64,000 nucleotides of DNA from M3007 sp964621185 (GTDB lineage: Bacteria > Bacteroidota > Bacteroidia > Chitinophagales > Saprospiraceae): the NCBI GenBank assembly GCA_964621185.1, contig CAZULM010000001.1, forward strand, positions 186,001-250,000. Reading direction: 5' to 3'. Below, piece after piece: positions 45,101 to 53,531 of the stretch. The first letter of the stretch is position 1. Each line of letters begins with the position of its first letter. Both the position numbers and the translations under genes were made by a program. The notes beneath the pieces were generated by a model. It ran no database searches. It was given only the letters and a program-made list of their open reading frames with translations, and was not told the origin of the DNA.

Positions 45101-45252
45101 TTTTTGGAACGTATTCTTCGGTCTTCGTAGCCTCGGCATTCGTGGTCGATCTGTTGAAAGAAGATGTGATCGACGGGAAATCAGTTGCGCCAAAAGCAGA
45201 AGTTTTAGATGCTCCTGCCAAGCCTGCTAAAGCCAAAAAGGCAAAAGCTTAG
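42172..45252 (+). CDS. secDF: fused protein translocase subunit SecDF
   Basis: A 1026-residue SecD-SecF fusion, the usual form in Bacteroidota. SecD part (about 1-660) has the first membrane helix, DLKGGMSVLLQVD, a periplasmic P1 domain and six helices with AVDANVIIYERIREE. SecF part (about 690-1010) has GVDFKGGYSFNVQF and VNDTVIVYDRIRE. It uses the proton gradient to pull exported proteins from SecYEG. It ends in an Ala/Lys-rich tail. A terminator follows at 45314-45345. Confidence 0.96.
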   Translation: MQSKGVVRFFLIALTIVCLYQYLLVIPTNSIEAAARDYAHQSSAKNPSTSWQTYYSEYLDSLSTETVFEIPLIKKFTYADLKKSQLAMGLDLKGGMSVLLQVDLRDFLKSYSGNSTDPVFLQALDKATEMQRTQQGNFINQFAQAWKEISGGRPMASVFARNEGSGIKFDTPDAEVINIIRKSADGTVGQTYDLLKKRIDKLGVVQPNVSLDAARDLIQVELPGIQNPQRARTMLQSQAKLEFWDTYRITDEGVFKGLTDADLMLSSGGDTAALTVKDTIYEFPIGANGQPDSTQAKVMKVVDKAADPSQQKAGPLLSLIALNQQGGNAVIGWVDKNKIRVLSDYFSREDVKAKFPANLEFRYSRKPVEGETEASLATLNGKYELYAIKKLPGSDRAPLDGAVVKSASANPDPTTGDIAVSLQMDNEGARTWAEMTTKAANNGNREIAIVLDDEVVSAPRVINPITGGNSSITGGFKLEEATDLAQILQVGKLPAGTHIVQESQVGPSLGEENINKSLFTMLLSVLFLCLFMVAYYNRGGWVSVIALLANIFFILGTLASLGTVLTLPGIAGIVLTLATAVDANVIIYERIREELRDGLPMGKAVSTGFSRALPAILDANVTTMLVAIVLIYFGLGPIKGFGTVLAIGILTSMFTAVLVGRYMTEWWIEKGRSISYSFPWSEKWLVGINYDWIGKRKYAYIFSVAIIVIGVASYFQRGFELGVDFKGGYSFNVQFDQPVGLEQLNGALTNAFGSNTIIKTISGNNTYNITTPYLINERGDDVAERVTAKLHEGITAAGITVDYESFKRTDSFGTHITASSQVGATVADDIRNSSFWAALWSLGLIFLYLLVRFNRWQFSLGAVLALFHDVLITLTFFTVLHGNVWFSLEIDQAIIACILTVIGFSVNDTVIVYDRIREFMANYSGRPKQEVFNMAINTTLSRTLITSGTVIFVVLLLFIFGGGAIKGFAFGMFIGVLFGTYSSVFVASAFVVDLLKEDVIDGKSVAPKAEVLDAPAKPAKAKKAKA

Positions 45253-45313
45253 TTAATTTTATAATGGCCACTTTGCTTTAAGGCATTTTGGCTGTTAATA
45301 CAGATACTTTTAG

Positions 45314-45345
45314 AAGAGCTATTCCATCCGGGATAGCTCTTTCTT
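45314..45345 (+). terminator. terminator after secDF
   Basis: Stem AAGAGCTAT (45314-45322) / ATAGCTCTT (45333-45341) with a 10-base loop, followed by TCTT; the T-run is short. Confidence 0.65.
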
Positions 45346-45443
45346 ATGCCGGCTAATAAAAGCGCCGCCTTCAAGTATTGCCATTCCATTGACATTTTTG
45401 ATCGTATATCAGTGCCGCAGCCCAACCCCTTTTGACGTACACT

Positions 45444-45475
45444 CAAAAAAAAGCCGGCCCAAAAATGAGCCGGCT
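45444..45475 (-). terminator. terminator of the DksA-like gene
   Basis: Minus strand stem AGCCGGC (45475-45469) / GCCGGCT (45458-45452), then eight T. It lies about 40 bases past the stop codon. Confidence 0.75.
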
Positions 45476-45512
45476 CGCATTACCTTAAAATTGGTTTTGG
45501 ATTGTACGGAAT

Positions 45513-46109
45513 CTAATTGTCGTCGTCGTCGTCGAATTTCCGGCGCTGGTAGCCGGAGTCTTCCATGGTTTCGTTGTCTATTTCCCAGTCTTCGCCGGCA
45601 GCGGCTGGTGGGCGCTTTCCGTTGGAAAGCCGAACCTTGTCGCCGATCGGCTTGCCAGAAGGCCGGTCATCGTCGTCAGCTCCAGGGAAGTAATCGCCGC
45701 TGCCGCTGCTGCTGACTTCGCGCGGCGCATTGGAGTTGCTCATGTTTTTGCCGTCGATGCTCTTGGTAGCGTGCGGCACGAGCTTCAAGCGCTCTTTGCT
45801 GATGAGCTGACCGGTCACGGTGCATATCCCATAGGTCTTGTTCTGAATCCGAAGGAATGCGTTTTTCAAGTCCTGTACATGGCGCTGCTGCCGGGTGAGC
45901 ATCCGCTGCAGCATTTCCAGGTCGGTATGCGCGGTGCTGTCATCATACCAGTCGCCGCCTTGTTGGTTAAATCCATTTTCGTTCAGATCAGCTATCTGTC
46001 TTTCAGTGGTAGCCAATTCTTCTTGAGCTTGCGCCAATTTAGCGTCAACCAGTGCCTTGAATTCTTGCAAATCCTCGTCGCTGTACCTCAATTTCGGGTC
46101 GGTAGACAT
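45513..46109 (-). CDS. TraR/DksA-family protein lacking most zinc cysteines
   Basis: A 198-residue protein: a coiled-coil region (about 12-85) and a DksA-like C4 region, where only the first cysteine remains (YGICTVTGQLISKERLKLVPHAT). A long acidic tail ends in RRKFDDDDDN. DksA-type proteins enter the RNA polymerase secondary channel and tune transcription with ppGpp. The loss of zinc ligands is common in Bacteroidota members of this family; fold stability must come from elsewhere. Divergent from the E1 dehydrogenase gene, with both -7 elements 13 bases apart. Confidence 0.82.
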   Translation of the reverse strand: MSTDPKLRYSDEDLQEFKALVDAKLAQAQEELATTERQIADLNENGFNQQGGDWYDDSTAHTDLEMLQRMLTRQQRHVQDLKNAFLRIQNKTYGICTVTGQLISKERLKLVPHATKSIDGKNMSNSNAPREVSSSGSGDYFPGADDDDRPSGKPIGDKVRLSNGKRPPAAAGEDWEIDNETMEDSGYQRRKFDDDDDN

Positions 46110-46163
46110 GAGTCGGTAGCCTGTTTAAGTTGCGTGATAAATGGTGGAGTTGATTTCGGGGGG

Positions 46164-46171
46164 CAAAATTA
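46164..46171 (-). promoter_or_regulatory. putative -7 element of the DksA-like gene
   Basis: Minus strand TAATTTTG, 54 bases before the ATG. It lies back-to-back with the E1 promoter element. Confidence 0.4.
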
Positions 46172-46184
46172 GGGGAAATCGTCT

Positions 46185-46192
46185 TACTTTTG
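46185..46192 (+). promoter_or_regulatory. putative -7 element of the E1 dehydrogenase gene
   Basis: TACTTTTG, 20 bases before the ATG at 46213; no -33 TTG in range. Confidence 0.4.
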
Positions 46193-46212
46193 TGCGCCTT
46201 TCTAATAAAATT

Positions 46213-48612
46213 ATGATTGAAACGAAATTGTCACGAAAAAACGATCCTTCCGCCACATTTACCGATTCCTATCGCCAACAGGTGCTTGCCGATTTCAGGT
46301 TGTGTTGCCTTAGCCGGGAAGCAAGCATCATGGCCCGTAAAGAAGTGCTGACGGGCAAGGCCAATTTTGGGATCATCGGCGACGGCAAAGAAGTTGCCCA
46401 AGTTGCCATGGCCCGCGCCTGGAAAAAAGGCGATTTCCGCTCAGGTTACTATCGAGACCAAACCTTGATGCTGGCCTTGGGGTTGATGACACTCGACGAG
46501 TTTTTCGCGCAGCTGTACGGCGACCCATACAACGACCCCTTTTCTGGCGGAAGGCAAATGAACTGCCATTTCGCCACAGCTTTTATTGATGAAGCCGGCA
46601 ATTTCCTGGACTTGAAGAACAGGTACAACATCACCTCCGATATTGCCCCGACGGGCGGCCAAATGGCCAGGGGCTTGGGCCTGGCATTTGCTTCCAAGAA
46701 ATTCCGGGAAAACCCAGCTATCTGTGGCGAGCTGAGCAACAATGGCAACGAAGTGGCATTTGTGACCATCGGGGACGCCTCCACCTCTGAGGGCGTGTTC
46801 TGGGAAACCATCAACGCCGCAGGTGTTTTGCAAGTGCCTTTGGCCATCAGTGTTTGGGACGATGGGTACGGCATTTCAGTCCCAAAAAAATACCAGACAA
46901 CCAAAGAAAGCATCAGCGAAGCCCTGCAGGGCTTTCAGGCAGAAAACGAAAAGTCGGACAGCGGCATCAAGATATATAAAGGCAAAGCATGGGATTATCC
47001 AGGGCTTTGCGAATTGTACACTAAGTCAATCGCTGAAATGCGGGAAACCCACCGCCCGGCCTTGTTCCACATTCAGGAGGTGACACAGCAGCTTGGGCAC
47101 TCTACCTCAGGCGACCACCGCCGCTATAAATCTGCCGAAAGGCTCGAATTCGAGGAGAAATTTGACTGCAATACCCGCATGGCAGCATGGATGGTCGAAA
47201 GCGGCCTGGCCACAGAAGCTGAAATCGAACAGGTTAAAACAGAAGCAAAACGCGAGGTCAGCGAAGCCGCCGCGCGGGCATACCGGGCTTATCACGACAA
47301 GGTTGCCGAATTCAAAGTCGAGCTTATTGGCTTGTTGGAGGCGCTTCCTGCCGCTCGGCAAAGCGTCGGCATGGTGGCAGAAACCTTGGCTGCGCTAAAA
47401 GAAAAACGGGAGCCGCTGCGCTACGAATTGGCTCAGGCTGCCAGAAGGGCTTATTTTGCCTTGACAGACATTGAAAGCCCAGAAGCGCGGGATTTGAAAG
47501 CGTTCATTAACCGGGAGCGCATTGAAGGCGACTTGTTCTACTCCCAAAACCTGTTGAGCCAAACATTCCAATCGCCGCTCGACATCGACGTGGAACCGGC
47601 CACCTATTCCGATGGCTCGCCGCTTAGAGACGGGTATGAGGTGCTCAACGCCTGTTTCGACCAGAATTTCGAGCGCGACCCTGCCATTTTCGTCTTTGGC
47701 GAAGATGTGGGCCATATCGGCGACGTGAACCAGGGCTTGCGGGGCATGCAGCAGAAGTACGGCATGGAACGCGTATTTGACACAGGGATACGGGAGTGGA
47801 CAATCATGGGGCAGGCTATTGGGCTGGCCATGCGCGGCCTGCGCCCCATTGCAGAGATCCAATACCTAGACTATTTGCTTTATGGCATTTCTGCCCTTTC
47901 CGACGACCTGTGCACCCTCCGCTGGCGCTCCAACAACCTGCAAGCGGCACCGGCCATCATACGCACCCGCGGCCACCGCCTGGTGGGCGTTTGGCACAGC
48001 GGGTCGCCCATGGGCATGATGCTGGGCTCCTTGCGCGGCATGCACGTGTGCGTGCCGCGCAACATGACCCAAGCTGCCGGGATGTACAACACGCTGCTGC
48101 GCTCAGACGATCCGGCCATTGTGGTGGAAGTGCTCAACGGCTACCGCCTGAAGGAACGCCTGCCCGACAATGTGGGCACCTTCACCGTGCCGTTGGGCCA
48201 ACCTGAAATCCTGCAAGAAGGAGAAGACCTTACCATTATCACTTACGGCGCTTCGGTCCGGGTCGCAGAGGAGGCCATTCAACTGCTCAACACCAGGGGA
48301 ATTTCCGTAGAGCTGATAGACGTGCAGACACTGCTGCCTTTTGACCTGACCAATGTTTGCCTCGACAGCATAAAAAAAACCAACAGGGTAATATTCCTCG
48401 ATGAAGACTTTGAAGGGGGCGCCTCGGCCTATATGCTGCAACAGGTGCTTGAAAGGCAAGGCGGTTACCGCTGGCTGGATTCTGCGCCGGTCACCCTTGC
48501 AGCGAAGCCGCACAGGCCCGCCTATGGGCAGGACGGCGACTATCATTCGAAGCCGCAGGTGGAAGATATTATTGAAGCAGTCATGCGCATATTGCAAGAA
48601 GCTGGCTTATGA
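46213..48612 (+). CDS. 2-oxo acid dehydrogenase E1 component, alpha-beta fusion
   Basis: A 799-residue ThDP-dependent E1. The alpha half (about 1-380) has the thiamine-diphosphate motif GDASTSEGVFWETINAAG and YGISVP. The beta half (about 455-799) has FGEDVGHIGDVNQGL, EIQYLDYLLYG and RTRGHRL. A helical linker (about 310-450) joins them. It decarboxylates a 2-oxo acid, most likely branched-chain, and transfers the acyl group to lipoamide on E2. E2 and E3 are not nearby. Start chosen at ATG 46213, 20 bases after the -7 element; an in-frame upstream start at 46141 is not needed. Confidence 0.92.
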   Translation: MIETKLSRKNDPSATFTDSYRQQVLADFRLCCLSREASIMARKEVLTGKANFGIIGDGKEVAQVAMARAWKKGDFRSGYYRDQTLMLALGLMTLDEFFAQLYGDPYNDPFSGGRQMNCHFATAFIDEAGNFLDLKNRYNITSDIAPTGGQMARGLGLAFASKKFRENPAICGELSNNGNEVAFVTIGDASTSEGVFWETINAAGVLQVPLAISVWDDGYGISVPKKYQTTKESISEALQGFQAENEKSDSGIKIYKGKAWDYPGLCELYTKSIAEMRETHRPALFHIQEVTQQLGHSTSGDHRRYKSAERLEFEEKFDCNTRMAAWMVESGLATEAEIEQVKTEAKREVSEAAARAYRAYHDKVAEFKVELIGLLEALPAARQSVGMVAETLAALKEKREPLRYELAQAARRAYFALTDIESPEARDLKAFINRERIEGDLFYSQNLLSQTFQSPLDIDVEPATYSDGSPLRDGYEVLNACFDQNFERDPAIFVFGEDVGHIGDVNQGLRGMQQKYGMERVFDTGIREWTIMGQAIGLAMRGLRPIAEIQYLDYLLYGISALSDDLCTLRWRSNNLQAAPAIIRTRGHRLVGVWHSGSPMGMMLGSLRGMHVCVPRNMTQAAGMYNTLLRSDDPAIVVEVLNGYRLKERLPDNVGTFTVPLGQPEILQEGEDLTIITYGASVRVAEEAIQLLNTRGISVELIDVQTLLPFDLTNVCLDSIKKTNRVIFLDEDFEGGASAYMLQQVLERQGGYRWLDSAPVTLAAKPHRPAYGQDGDYHSKPQVEDIIEAVMRILQEAGL

Positions 48613-48882
48613 ACCTTGTATGCAAAACAATGGTTTACACCTGACGATGCCTTCTATATGTCAGATTAAAGCAATTTCCCATGAAAGGGCACGAATTATT
48701 GCCGCTTATTGACGATATTTGCTGGTAAGCACCGCTCAAAGCCTCGTTCCATAACAAATTGGAACGATTCTTGCCTTCCCTCCATTTAGTTGTCAGCAGC
48801 ATAATCCTCCCCCTTTGGTTTCGCTTCGTTTTCCAGGCTGCGCCATTTAATCCATCTTTCACCGATTTATTGGCAAACACTT

Positions 48883-49332
48883 ATGGTACACACTATGCTG
48901 CTCGCGAGCAACTGCATCCCAGTTCGCGACCCACTGACCCAAATGCCTTTCCCTATTGCCCAACATGCCATCCGTTGCGACGTAGTCTTTGGCTCTCCCA
49001 GTGCTGACTGCCAGGGTACTGGTATATGTAAAATTACTGGGACCAACGGTATGCACATCCGAAGCTGGAAAAAGCAATGTCAGGAAACAAAGGCATTTCT
49101 GGTCGAAAGGGCAGACAAACAAGGCATTTCTCTGGTCTTTATGCGCTCCCTGCTTTGCACAAAATTATTTCGCCACCATTTCTGGAAGGGCGTTCTGTCC
49201 ATGCGCGAAGCGTGTCCGCTGCCTGTTGAAATACAAAGTCAGTTGAACACCCGGTTCAACAAAATGCTGCCGGGCCAATACAAAGTAGTTGAAGCTGCCG
49301 GGTTCTTTACCGTTGAGATCGATTGCGCATAA
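48883..49332 (+). CDS. hypothetical protein with cysteine motif
   Basis: A 149-residue cytoplasmic protein of unknown family. A cysteine-rich patch, C32 in IRCDVVFGSPSADCQGTG followed by IC, resembles text I have seen in other Bacteroidota hypotheticals and might bind a metal. The rest is mixed alpha/beta with a helical block (LVERADKQGISLVFMRSLL). The 270 bases before it hold no recognised gene; a 6-bp hairpin CGTTCC/GGAACG is at 48754-48775. It converges on the barrel-protein gene with a 14-base gap. Confidence 0.55.
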   Translation: MVHTMLLASNCIPVRDPLTQMPFPIAQHAIRCDVVFGSPSADCQGTGICKITGTNGMHIRSWKKQCQETKAFLVERADKQGISLVFMRSLLCTKLFRHHFWKGVLSMREACPLPVEIQSQLNTRFNKMLPGQYKVVEAAGFFTVEIDCA

Positions 49333-49346
49333 CAAGCCAATAAAGC

Positions 49347-50726
49347 TCATTTGTGAACCAGGTAGCAATTCGCTTGTAGTGCAAACGTCATGGGCAAGCG
49401 GTTCCTCAGATTGACAGCGGACAGGTCAAGAAACGAGTTTGCTCCTACCGGGACAGGCTCGCTCGCCCCAGTCAACCGTTGAATGGGGAGCTTGGCAAAC
49501 AAGCCAAACTCCCAATACCGCCCCAACTTTAAGCCGAGGCCGCCTTGCAAATCAAATCTCCACCGATCGATGCTGGCCGTCACAAAATTGTTCAGGCTTT
49601 CTATTGCCATATCTGTGTTTGCCTTTAGCCGCAAGCTGTTGGCGGCATAGCTAGTTCCCCGGGCTTTGGAGTCCACAACATAACTGCCCGCCATCCCAGC
49701 GAACAGCTTCCACCCATCAGGCAATTGGTATGATAGCAATAGGGGCATTTCGAGCATTTCCAGCTTCGAGACAGGGATTACGATGGCATCGGTTTGCCCA
49801 AAGTAGGTAGTTACGGGGTTTACGGTATTTCCCGCCAGATCCTGGATTTCAAAATCAGCATTCAAAATCTCGTTATATTGGGAATAATTGAGCGTTGTGG
49901 TTGGCTGGGTCTTTGAGGACGGGGAATATCGCGCATAATACAGGCCGCTTCTGATGCCCCAGCGCCGACTTGGCTGCCAATGAACGGCCATGCCACCTGC
50001 AATGATGTTCAATGCCTTCAGCCGTTCAGTACCGATGTTTGTGCTGATGCCAAGTGCCAGCCCCCTTTGGTTTTCTGCCGGCGTAATCAGCCCATTGTCA
50101 GGAAGAGGCGCAATGGCCAAAGGTATTGCGACACTTGGAGGGCGTTGTTGTTGGGCAGATCGGTTTGGCAATGGCAGGCTTGCAAATGTGGTCATCTTGA
50201 AGGAGCCCTGCCCTATTCCTTTAGTTTCCCCTGCGCTGGTTGCGACCGATTGCCCAAGGTTCAAATTCCCTTGCTGTACAATGTCCGTCTCGGCAGGCAT
50301 CCCTCCCGGGCTGGTCAATTCAATTTTTCCTGTGCGCCCCCCGATCAGGCTTTCCGTGATTTCAGGCTTGCTGCTTGGATGCCCGACTTGGTTGGCATAA
50401 AAAGATGTCGGTGATTTTTTATTGGAAAGGTTCTCGCTTTCTGTTGCATGCTGCTGGTGGGAGGCTCCCCTTAGCTGGCCTGCTCCCAAATCTGCGGCAA
50501 AAGGCATGGCAGGCTGGTTTGTTTCTTGTTCGATGGGTTGATTTTTGCCGGCCATGCCAGTGCTCAAATACCAGGCGCCAACCACAGCCAATGGCAGCAA
50601 CAGCAAGGCGAACCACCACCAAATAAAGCGGCGGCGTTGGCCCTTGGTCGGCATTTCCTGGTCGAGCAAGGCTTTCATGGAAACCCAGGCTTTGTCAACA
50701 GTCTTGTTGTTTATATCTTCCTTCAT
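49347..50726 (-). CDS. membrane-anchored protein with outer-membrane-type barrel domain, sigma-factor partner
   Basis: A 459-residue protein. A short cytoplasmic N-terminus (about 1-34, DKAWVSMKALLDQEMP) and one membrane helix (about 35-58) precede a long Ser/Gln-rich linker (about 60-200) and a C-terminal domain (about 215-459). That domain shows alternating aromatic strands like Bacteroidota outer-membrane barrels (GISTNIGTERLK, GIRSGLYYARYSP, LGLKLGRYWEFGLFAKLP). The ECF sigma gene lies 15 bases upstream in the same operon, so the short cytoplasmic part may act as an anti-sigma region (inference). Confidence 0.7.
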   Translation of the reverse strand: MKEDINNKTVDKAWVSMKALLDQEMPTKGQRRRFIWWWFALLLLPLAVVGAWYLSTGMAGKNQPIEQETNQPAMPFAADLGAGQLRGASHQQHATESENLSNKKSPTSFYANQVGHPSSKPEITESLIGGRTGKIELTSPGGMPAETDIVQQGNLNLGQSVATSAGETKGIGQGSFKMTTFASLPLPNRSAQQQRPPSVAIPLAIAPLPDNGLITPAENQRGLALGISTNIGTERLKALNIIAGGMAVHWQPSRRWGIRSGLYYARYSPSSKTQPTTTLNYSQYNEILNADFEIQDLAGNTVNPVTTYFGQTDAIVIPVSKLEMLEMPLLLSYQLPDGWKLFAGMAGSYVVDSKARGTSYAANSLRLKANTDMAIESLNNFVTASIDRWRFDLQGGLGLKLGRYWEFGLFAKLPIQRLTGASEPVPVGANSFLDLSAVNLRNRLPMTFALQANCYLVHK

Positions 50727-50741
50727 CGCGCAGGTGTCATT

Positions 50742-51317
50742 TTAGGAGTACTTTACTTTTTTTGGCTTAAGCTCCCCATCACGGGTAATCAGCTCTCGCA
50801 GTTTTTGGCGGGCAGTGCTCAAGTGCCATTTTGAGGTGCCTTCGCTCATTTTCAGGCTTTCTGCGATCTCTGCATGGCTGTAGCCTTCAATGGCATAAAG
50901 CCTGAAAACCTCCTGGGAAATTGCGGGCAAAGTCTGCACGGCTTTCAGGATGTCAGCCTCATAAAATGAGTCGAGGCTGTTTGCCGCAACACTGCTGTCG
51001 TGGTCATCCAGCACCAGGAAATGCAGGTATTTGGCGTTTTTCCTGTAATAATCGGCCATGCAGTGGTAAACAAGCCGCCGAATCCAGCCTTCCAAACTGC
51101 CCCTGAACTCGAACAGGTGGATTTTTTTGAAAACGCGCAAGAACCCGTTGTTGGCGATTTCTATGGCGGTGTCCTCGTCGCGGGTGTATCGGCGGCACAT
51201 GCGCAGCATTTCCGGGAAGAAATGACGGTACAGTGCCTCCTGGGCGCGGCGGTCGTTGGCGGCACAGCCGCTGACGATCTCTTGTTCCGTGTATGTTTTC
51301 TTGCCGAATATGGCCAT
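50742..51317 (-). CDS. ECF-type RNA polymerase sigma factor
   Basis: A 191-residue sigma-70 family protein. Region 2 (about 25-95: ALYRHFFPEMLRMCRRY, DTAIEIANNGFLRVFKKI) and region 4 (about 130-180: LPAISQEVFRLYAIEGYSHAEIAE, a helix-turn-helix) are intact. It directs RNA polymerase to a set of stress or surface genes. The partner membrane protein follows directly. Two short GC hairpins (51334-51350, 51362-51374) lie upstream, near its promoter. Confidence 0.9.
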   Translation of the reverse strand: MAIFGKKTYTEQEIVSGCAANDRRAQEALYRHFFPEMLRMCRRYTRDEDTAIEIANNGFLRVFKKIHLFEFRGSLEGWIRRLVYHCMADYYRKNAKYLHFLVLDDHDSSVAANSLDSFYEADILKAVQTLPAISQEVFRLYAIEGYSHAEIAESLKMSEGTSKWHLSTARQKLRELITRDGELKPKKVKYS

Positions 51318-51394
51318 TTTTTATCGTTTTCATCGGGCGGCGCCCGATGCTGATGATTTCGCCCTTTCAGGGCTAAGGGTTTATGGTTTTATTA

Positions 51395-52159
51395 TTAGAG
51401 CAGCAGGCCGATGCCGAATTCCAGGCGTTTGTGGAGGATTTTGTCTGTTCCTCGCATGCCCCACCATTCGTTTACCCAAGAGCGAGTTTTGTGCTGAAAT
51501 CGAATGCCGAGATGTACACAGGCATTGTTGCCGATCCGATACCCGATTTGCCCTTGCGCCATCCAGCCACCCCGCCAGCGCTCATTGCCGCCTCCCCAGG
51601 TGGAACTGTCGTTGTATTTCTTGGACAGGCCATAGCCTGCCCCCAAGGCATAGAAAGGCGTGATCTTTTTGGGCATCAAATATCCGCGCAATTCTGCAAA
51701 GATGGGGTAAGTAGCGGTGTTGCCGTCAAAAAGGCCAAAATTTTCCAGTCCTATGCCGAGCCCCAGGCCAAGCAAGCGGTCAATTTTGTAGCCAGCGCTG
51801 TGCTGCAAGCCTATTCCGAAGCCGCTTTCGCCTGTCAGTACCGCAAACCGCGTGGCATGGTACCAACCGCTTTCCCTGAACGAATAGGGGCGCTGAGAAA
51901 ACGGAGTCTTGGCCTTTCCGTCACCAGCGCATTTTTGCACGATGCGCTTCACGGCGGCGGAAGGGAACTGCAAGCGGGCGCCGCTCCAACTGGTCATGAC
52001 CAAATTGCTGTCAGCATAGTATTCCTGGATGATGCCCCGAAGGACGGAGCCCCCTTTTAGGTAAACTATATCCTCGCATGCTCCCTTTTCTGTTTGGGCT
52101 GAAAGGGCGCCCGAATACCAAAACAGCAGCAGCAGAATGGAATATTTGACGTAACTCAT
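51395..52159 (-). CDS. exported outer-membrane beta-barrel-like protein
   Basis: A 254-residue protein with signal peptide (about 1-21, YSILLLLFWYSGALSAQ). An N-terminal segment (about 25-70) resembles the small SH3-like strand pair found ahead of Bacteroidota barrels (VYLKGGSVLRGIIQEYYADSNL). The remainder has glycine- and aromatic-rich alternating strands (GFGIGLQHSAGYKID, LGAGYGLSKKY, GIGLLL end). Function unknown. It lies downstream of the LVIVD lipoprotein gene and upstream of the sigma factor gene, all on the same strand. Confidence 0.7.
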   Translation of the reverse strand: MSYVKYSILLLLFWYSGALSAQTEKGACEDIVYLKGGSVLRGIIQEYYADSNLVMTSWSGARLQFPSAAVKRIVQKCAGDGKAKTPFSQRPYSFRESGWYHATRFAVLTGESGFGIGLQHSAGYKIDRLLGLGLGIGLENFGLFDGNTATYPIFAELRGYLMPKKITPFYALGAGYGLSKKYNDSSTWGGGNERWRGGWMAQGQIGYRIGNNACVHLGIRFQHKTRSWVNEWWGMRGTDKILHKRLEFGIGLLL

Positions 52160-52177
52160 TCTAATATGGTTTTGCAG

Positions 52178-52215
52178 GTGCCGCGCGAAGCCTGCCGACA
52201 GACCCGCGCGGCACC
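52178..52215. other. GC-rich hairpin between LVIVD and barrel genes
   Basis: Perfect 11-bp stem GGTGCCGCGCG (52178-52188) / CGCGCGGCACC (52205-52215). No T-run follows on either strand, so it is probably not a standard terminator; a processing or stability element is possible. Confidence 0.7.
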
Positions 52216-52223
52216 AGTGGAAT

Positions 52224-53486
52224 TTATCGAGAAACCGGTATCAAGCTCAACTGCTTGGGGTTGGCCGGGTCGCTCACGTCAAACTGGAAAAAACCGTCGT
52301 CGCCAACAAGCAGCAAATGACTGTCGGTAAAGGCAATCACATCGTAGGTGCTGATATTTTTCAAATGCGACAGTTGCTTGAGCTCCAAGGGATTGGTCTT
52401 GTCAAAAATTTTAAGGCCGTCGTCGCACAGGAACAGGTGCTCGTTGGTGATGGAAAGCCCGAACGGCCGCTTCATCTGATAGGTTTTCAACAGGCTGGCG
52501 CTGGGCAGGTTTTCAATCCCGATCACGTCCAATTGGTTGAAGGTGCCGTTGCAAGTGGTGCCGTCGTGGATGGTGACGTAGGCATGGGTATCGTCGCAAA
52601 CGACGGGGTCGCAGCCTGTGGCATGGTTGAAGGTAGCCTCCAGTTTTGGGCTGGCAGGGTTGCTGTTGTTGAAGATAAAGACCCCGTTTTGCGAGCCAAC
52701 GAACAGGCGGTCTTTCCAGGGGAAAATGGTCTCGGCATTCCAGCCGAGCCATACGGAATCGCTTTTGGCGGGGCAAGTTGGGTTGGCCAGCGACCAGCTG
52801 CGCAGCGTCCAGTTGTCAACCGTGTACAAAAACTGGTCGGCTAAGCCAAAACGCGCAAAGGAGCCCGCTATCCCGACACCTGAAGGCAGGCCCGAGCTGT
52901 TGTTTTTGATACCCCCTGCATCGAATGCGGCAAAGTCGATCCAGATCGAGTTGTTTTCTAAAAACCAAGGTTGGGCCGATCGGCTGTCTTCACAGTTGAC
53001 TTTTTCGGTAACGGTCGTTTGGCTGTAATCGACGATATAGCCGTTCGCAGGGTCGAAACCGAAGAGCGGGAAAACGTTTTCGGCGCGGCATACAATTTGC
53101 GGGTTCTGCAGGTCGCTGATGTCGATGGTCAGCAGGTCGATGTATTGGTCGGCGTAGAGGTACTGGCCACGGATCACCATGTCCACATTGCCCGAGATGT
53201 TCCAAAACGCCATGGTTTGCGGGTGGCTCGGGTCACTGTTGTCGATGACGTGGATGCCCTCTTGTTTTTCGTTGATAAACAGGTAGTTGCCGAATGCATA
53301 AATTTTTCCGGGCTTTTGAAGGCTTCTCGGCGATTCGGCCTTCACACCGGCTCGGATATCAGCGAGCGATTTATACACAGGGTCGAAGCGGACGAAGCTG
53401 CGTTCGGAGGTACAGTCATCGCGCAGGCAGCCACTGAGCAGGGCTGCGGAAAAAAGTGTCAGGAGGCAGATAAAACGGTATTTCAT
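52224..53486 (-). CDS. LVIVD-repeat lipoprotein
   Basis: A 420-residue lipoprotein: MKYRFICLLTLFSAALLSGC with lipobox LSGC. The mature part is a beta-propeller of LVIVD-type repeats (IHVIDNSDPSHPQTMAFW, LLTIDISDLQNPQIV, VFIFNNSNPASPKLEA, FFQFDVSDPANPKQLS). Such repeats are found on Bacteroidota surface proteins; ligand unknown. Start ATG 53486 is set by the signal; the longer frame to 53756 crosses the divergent galK region. A 14-bp palindrome lies 32 bases upstream. Confidence 0.85.
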   Translation of the reverse strand: MKYRFICLLTLFSAALLSGCLRDDCTSERSFVRFDPVYKSLADIRAGVKAESPRSLQKPGKIYAFGNYLFINEKQEGIHVIDNSDPSHPQTMAFWNISGNVDMVIRGQYLYADQYIDLLTIDISDLQNPQIVCRAENVFPLFGFDPANGYIVDYSQTTVTEKVNCEDSRSAQPWFLENNSIWIDFAAFDAGGIKNNSSGLPSGVGIAGSFARFGLADQFLYTVDNWTLRSWSLANPTCPAKSDSVWLGWNAETIFPWKDRLFVGSQNGVFIFNNSNPASPKLEATFNHATGCDPVVCDDTHAYVTIHDGTTCNGTFNQLDVIGIENLPSASLLKTYQMKRPFGLSITNEHLFLCDDGLKIFDKTNPLELKQLSHLKNISTYDVIAFTDSHLLLVGDDGFFQFDVSDPANPKQLSLIPVSR

Positions 53487-53517
53487 ACGATAAGATGTGT
53501 TTGTGTTCAAGGTAGGT

Positions 53518-53531
53518 CGTTTGTACAAACG
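53518..53531. promoter_or_regulatory. 14-bp perfect palindrome between LVIVD and galK genes
   Basis: CGTTTGTACAAACG, a perfect palindrome in the divergent gap; operator-like. The bound regulator is unknown. Confidence 0.4.

Noticed and set aside
48754..48775. Terminator after the E1 gene
   Set aside because: The CGTTCC/GGAACG hairpin has only 6 bp and no T-run, and lies 140 bases past the stop codon.
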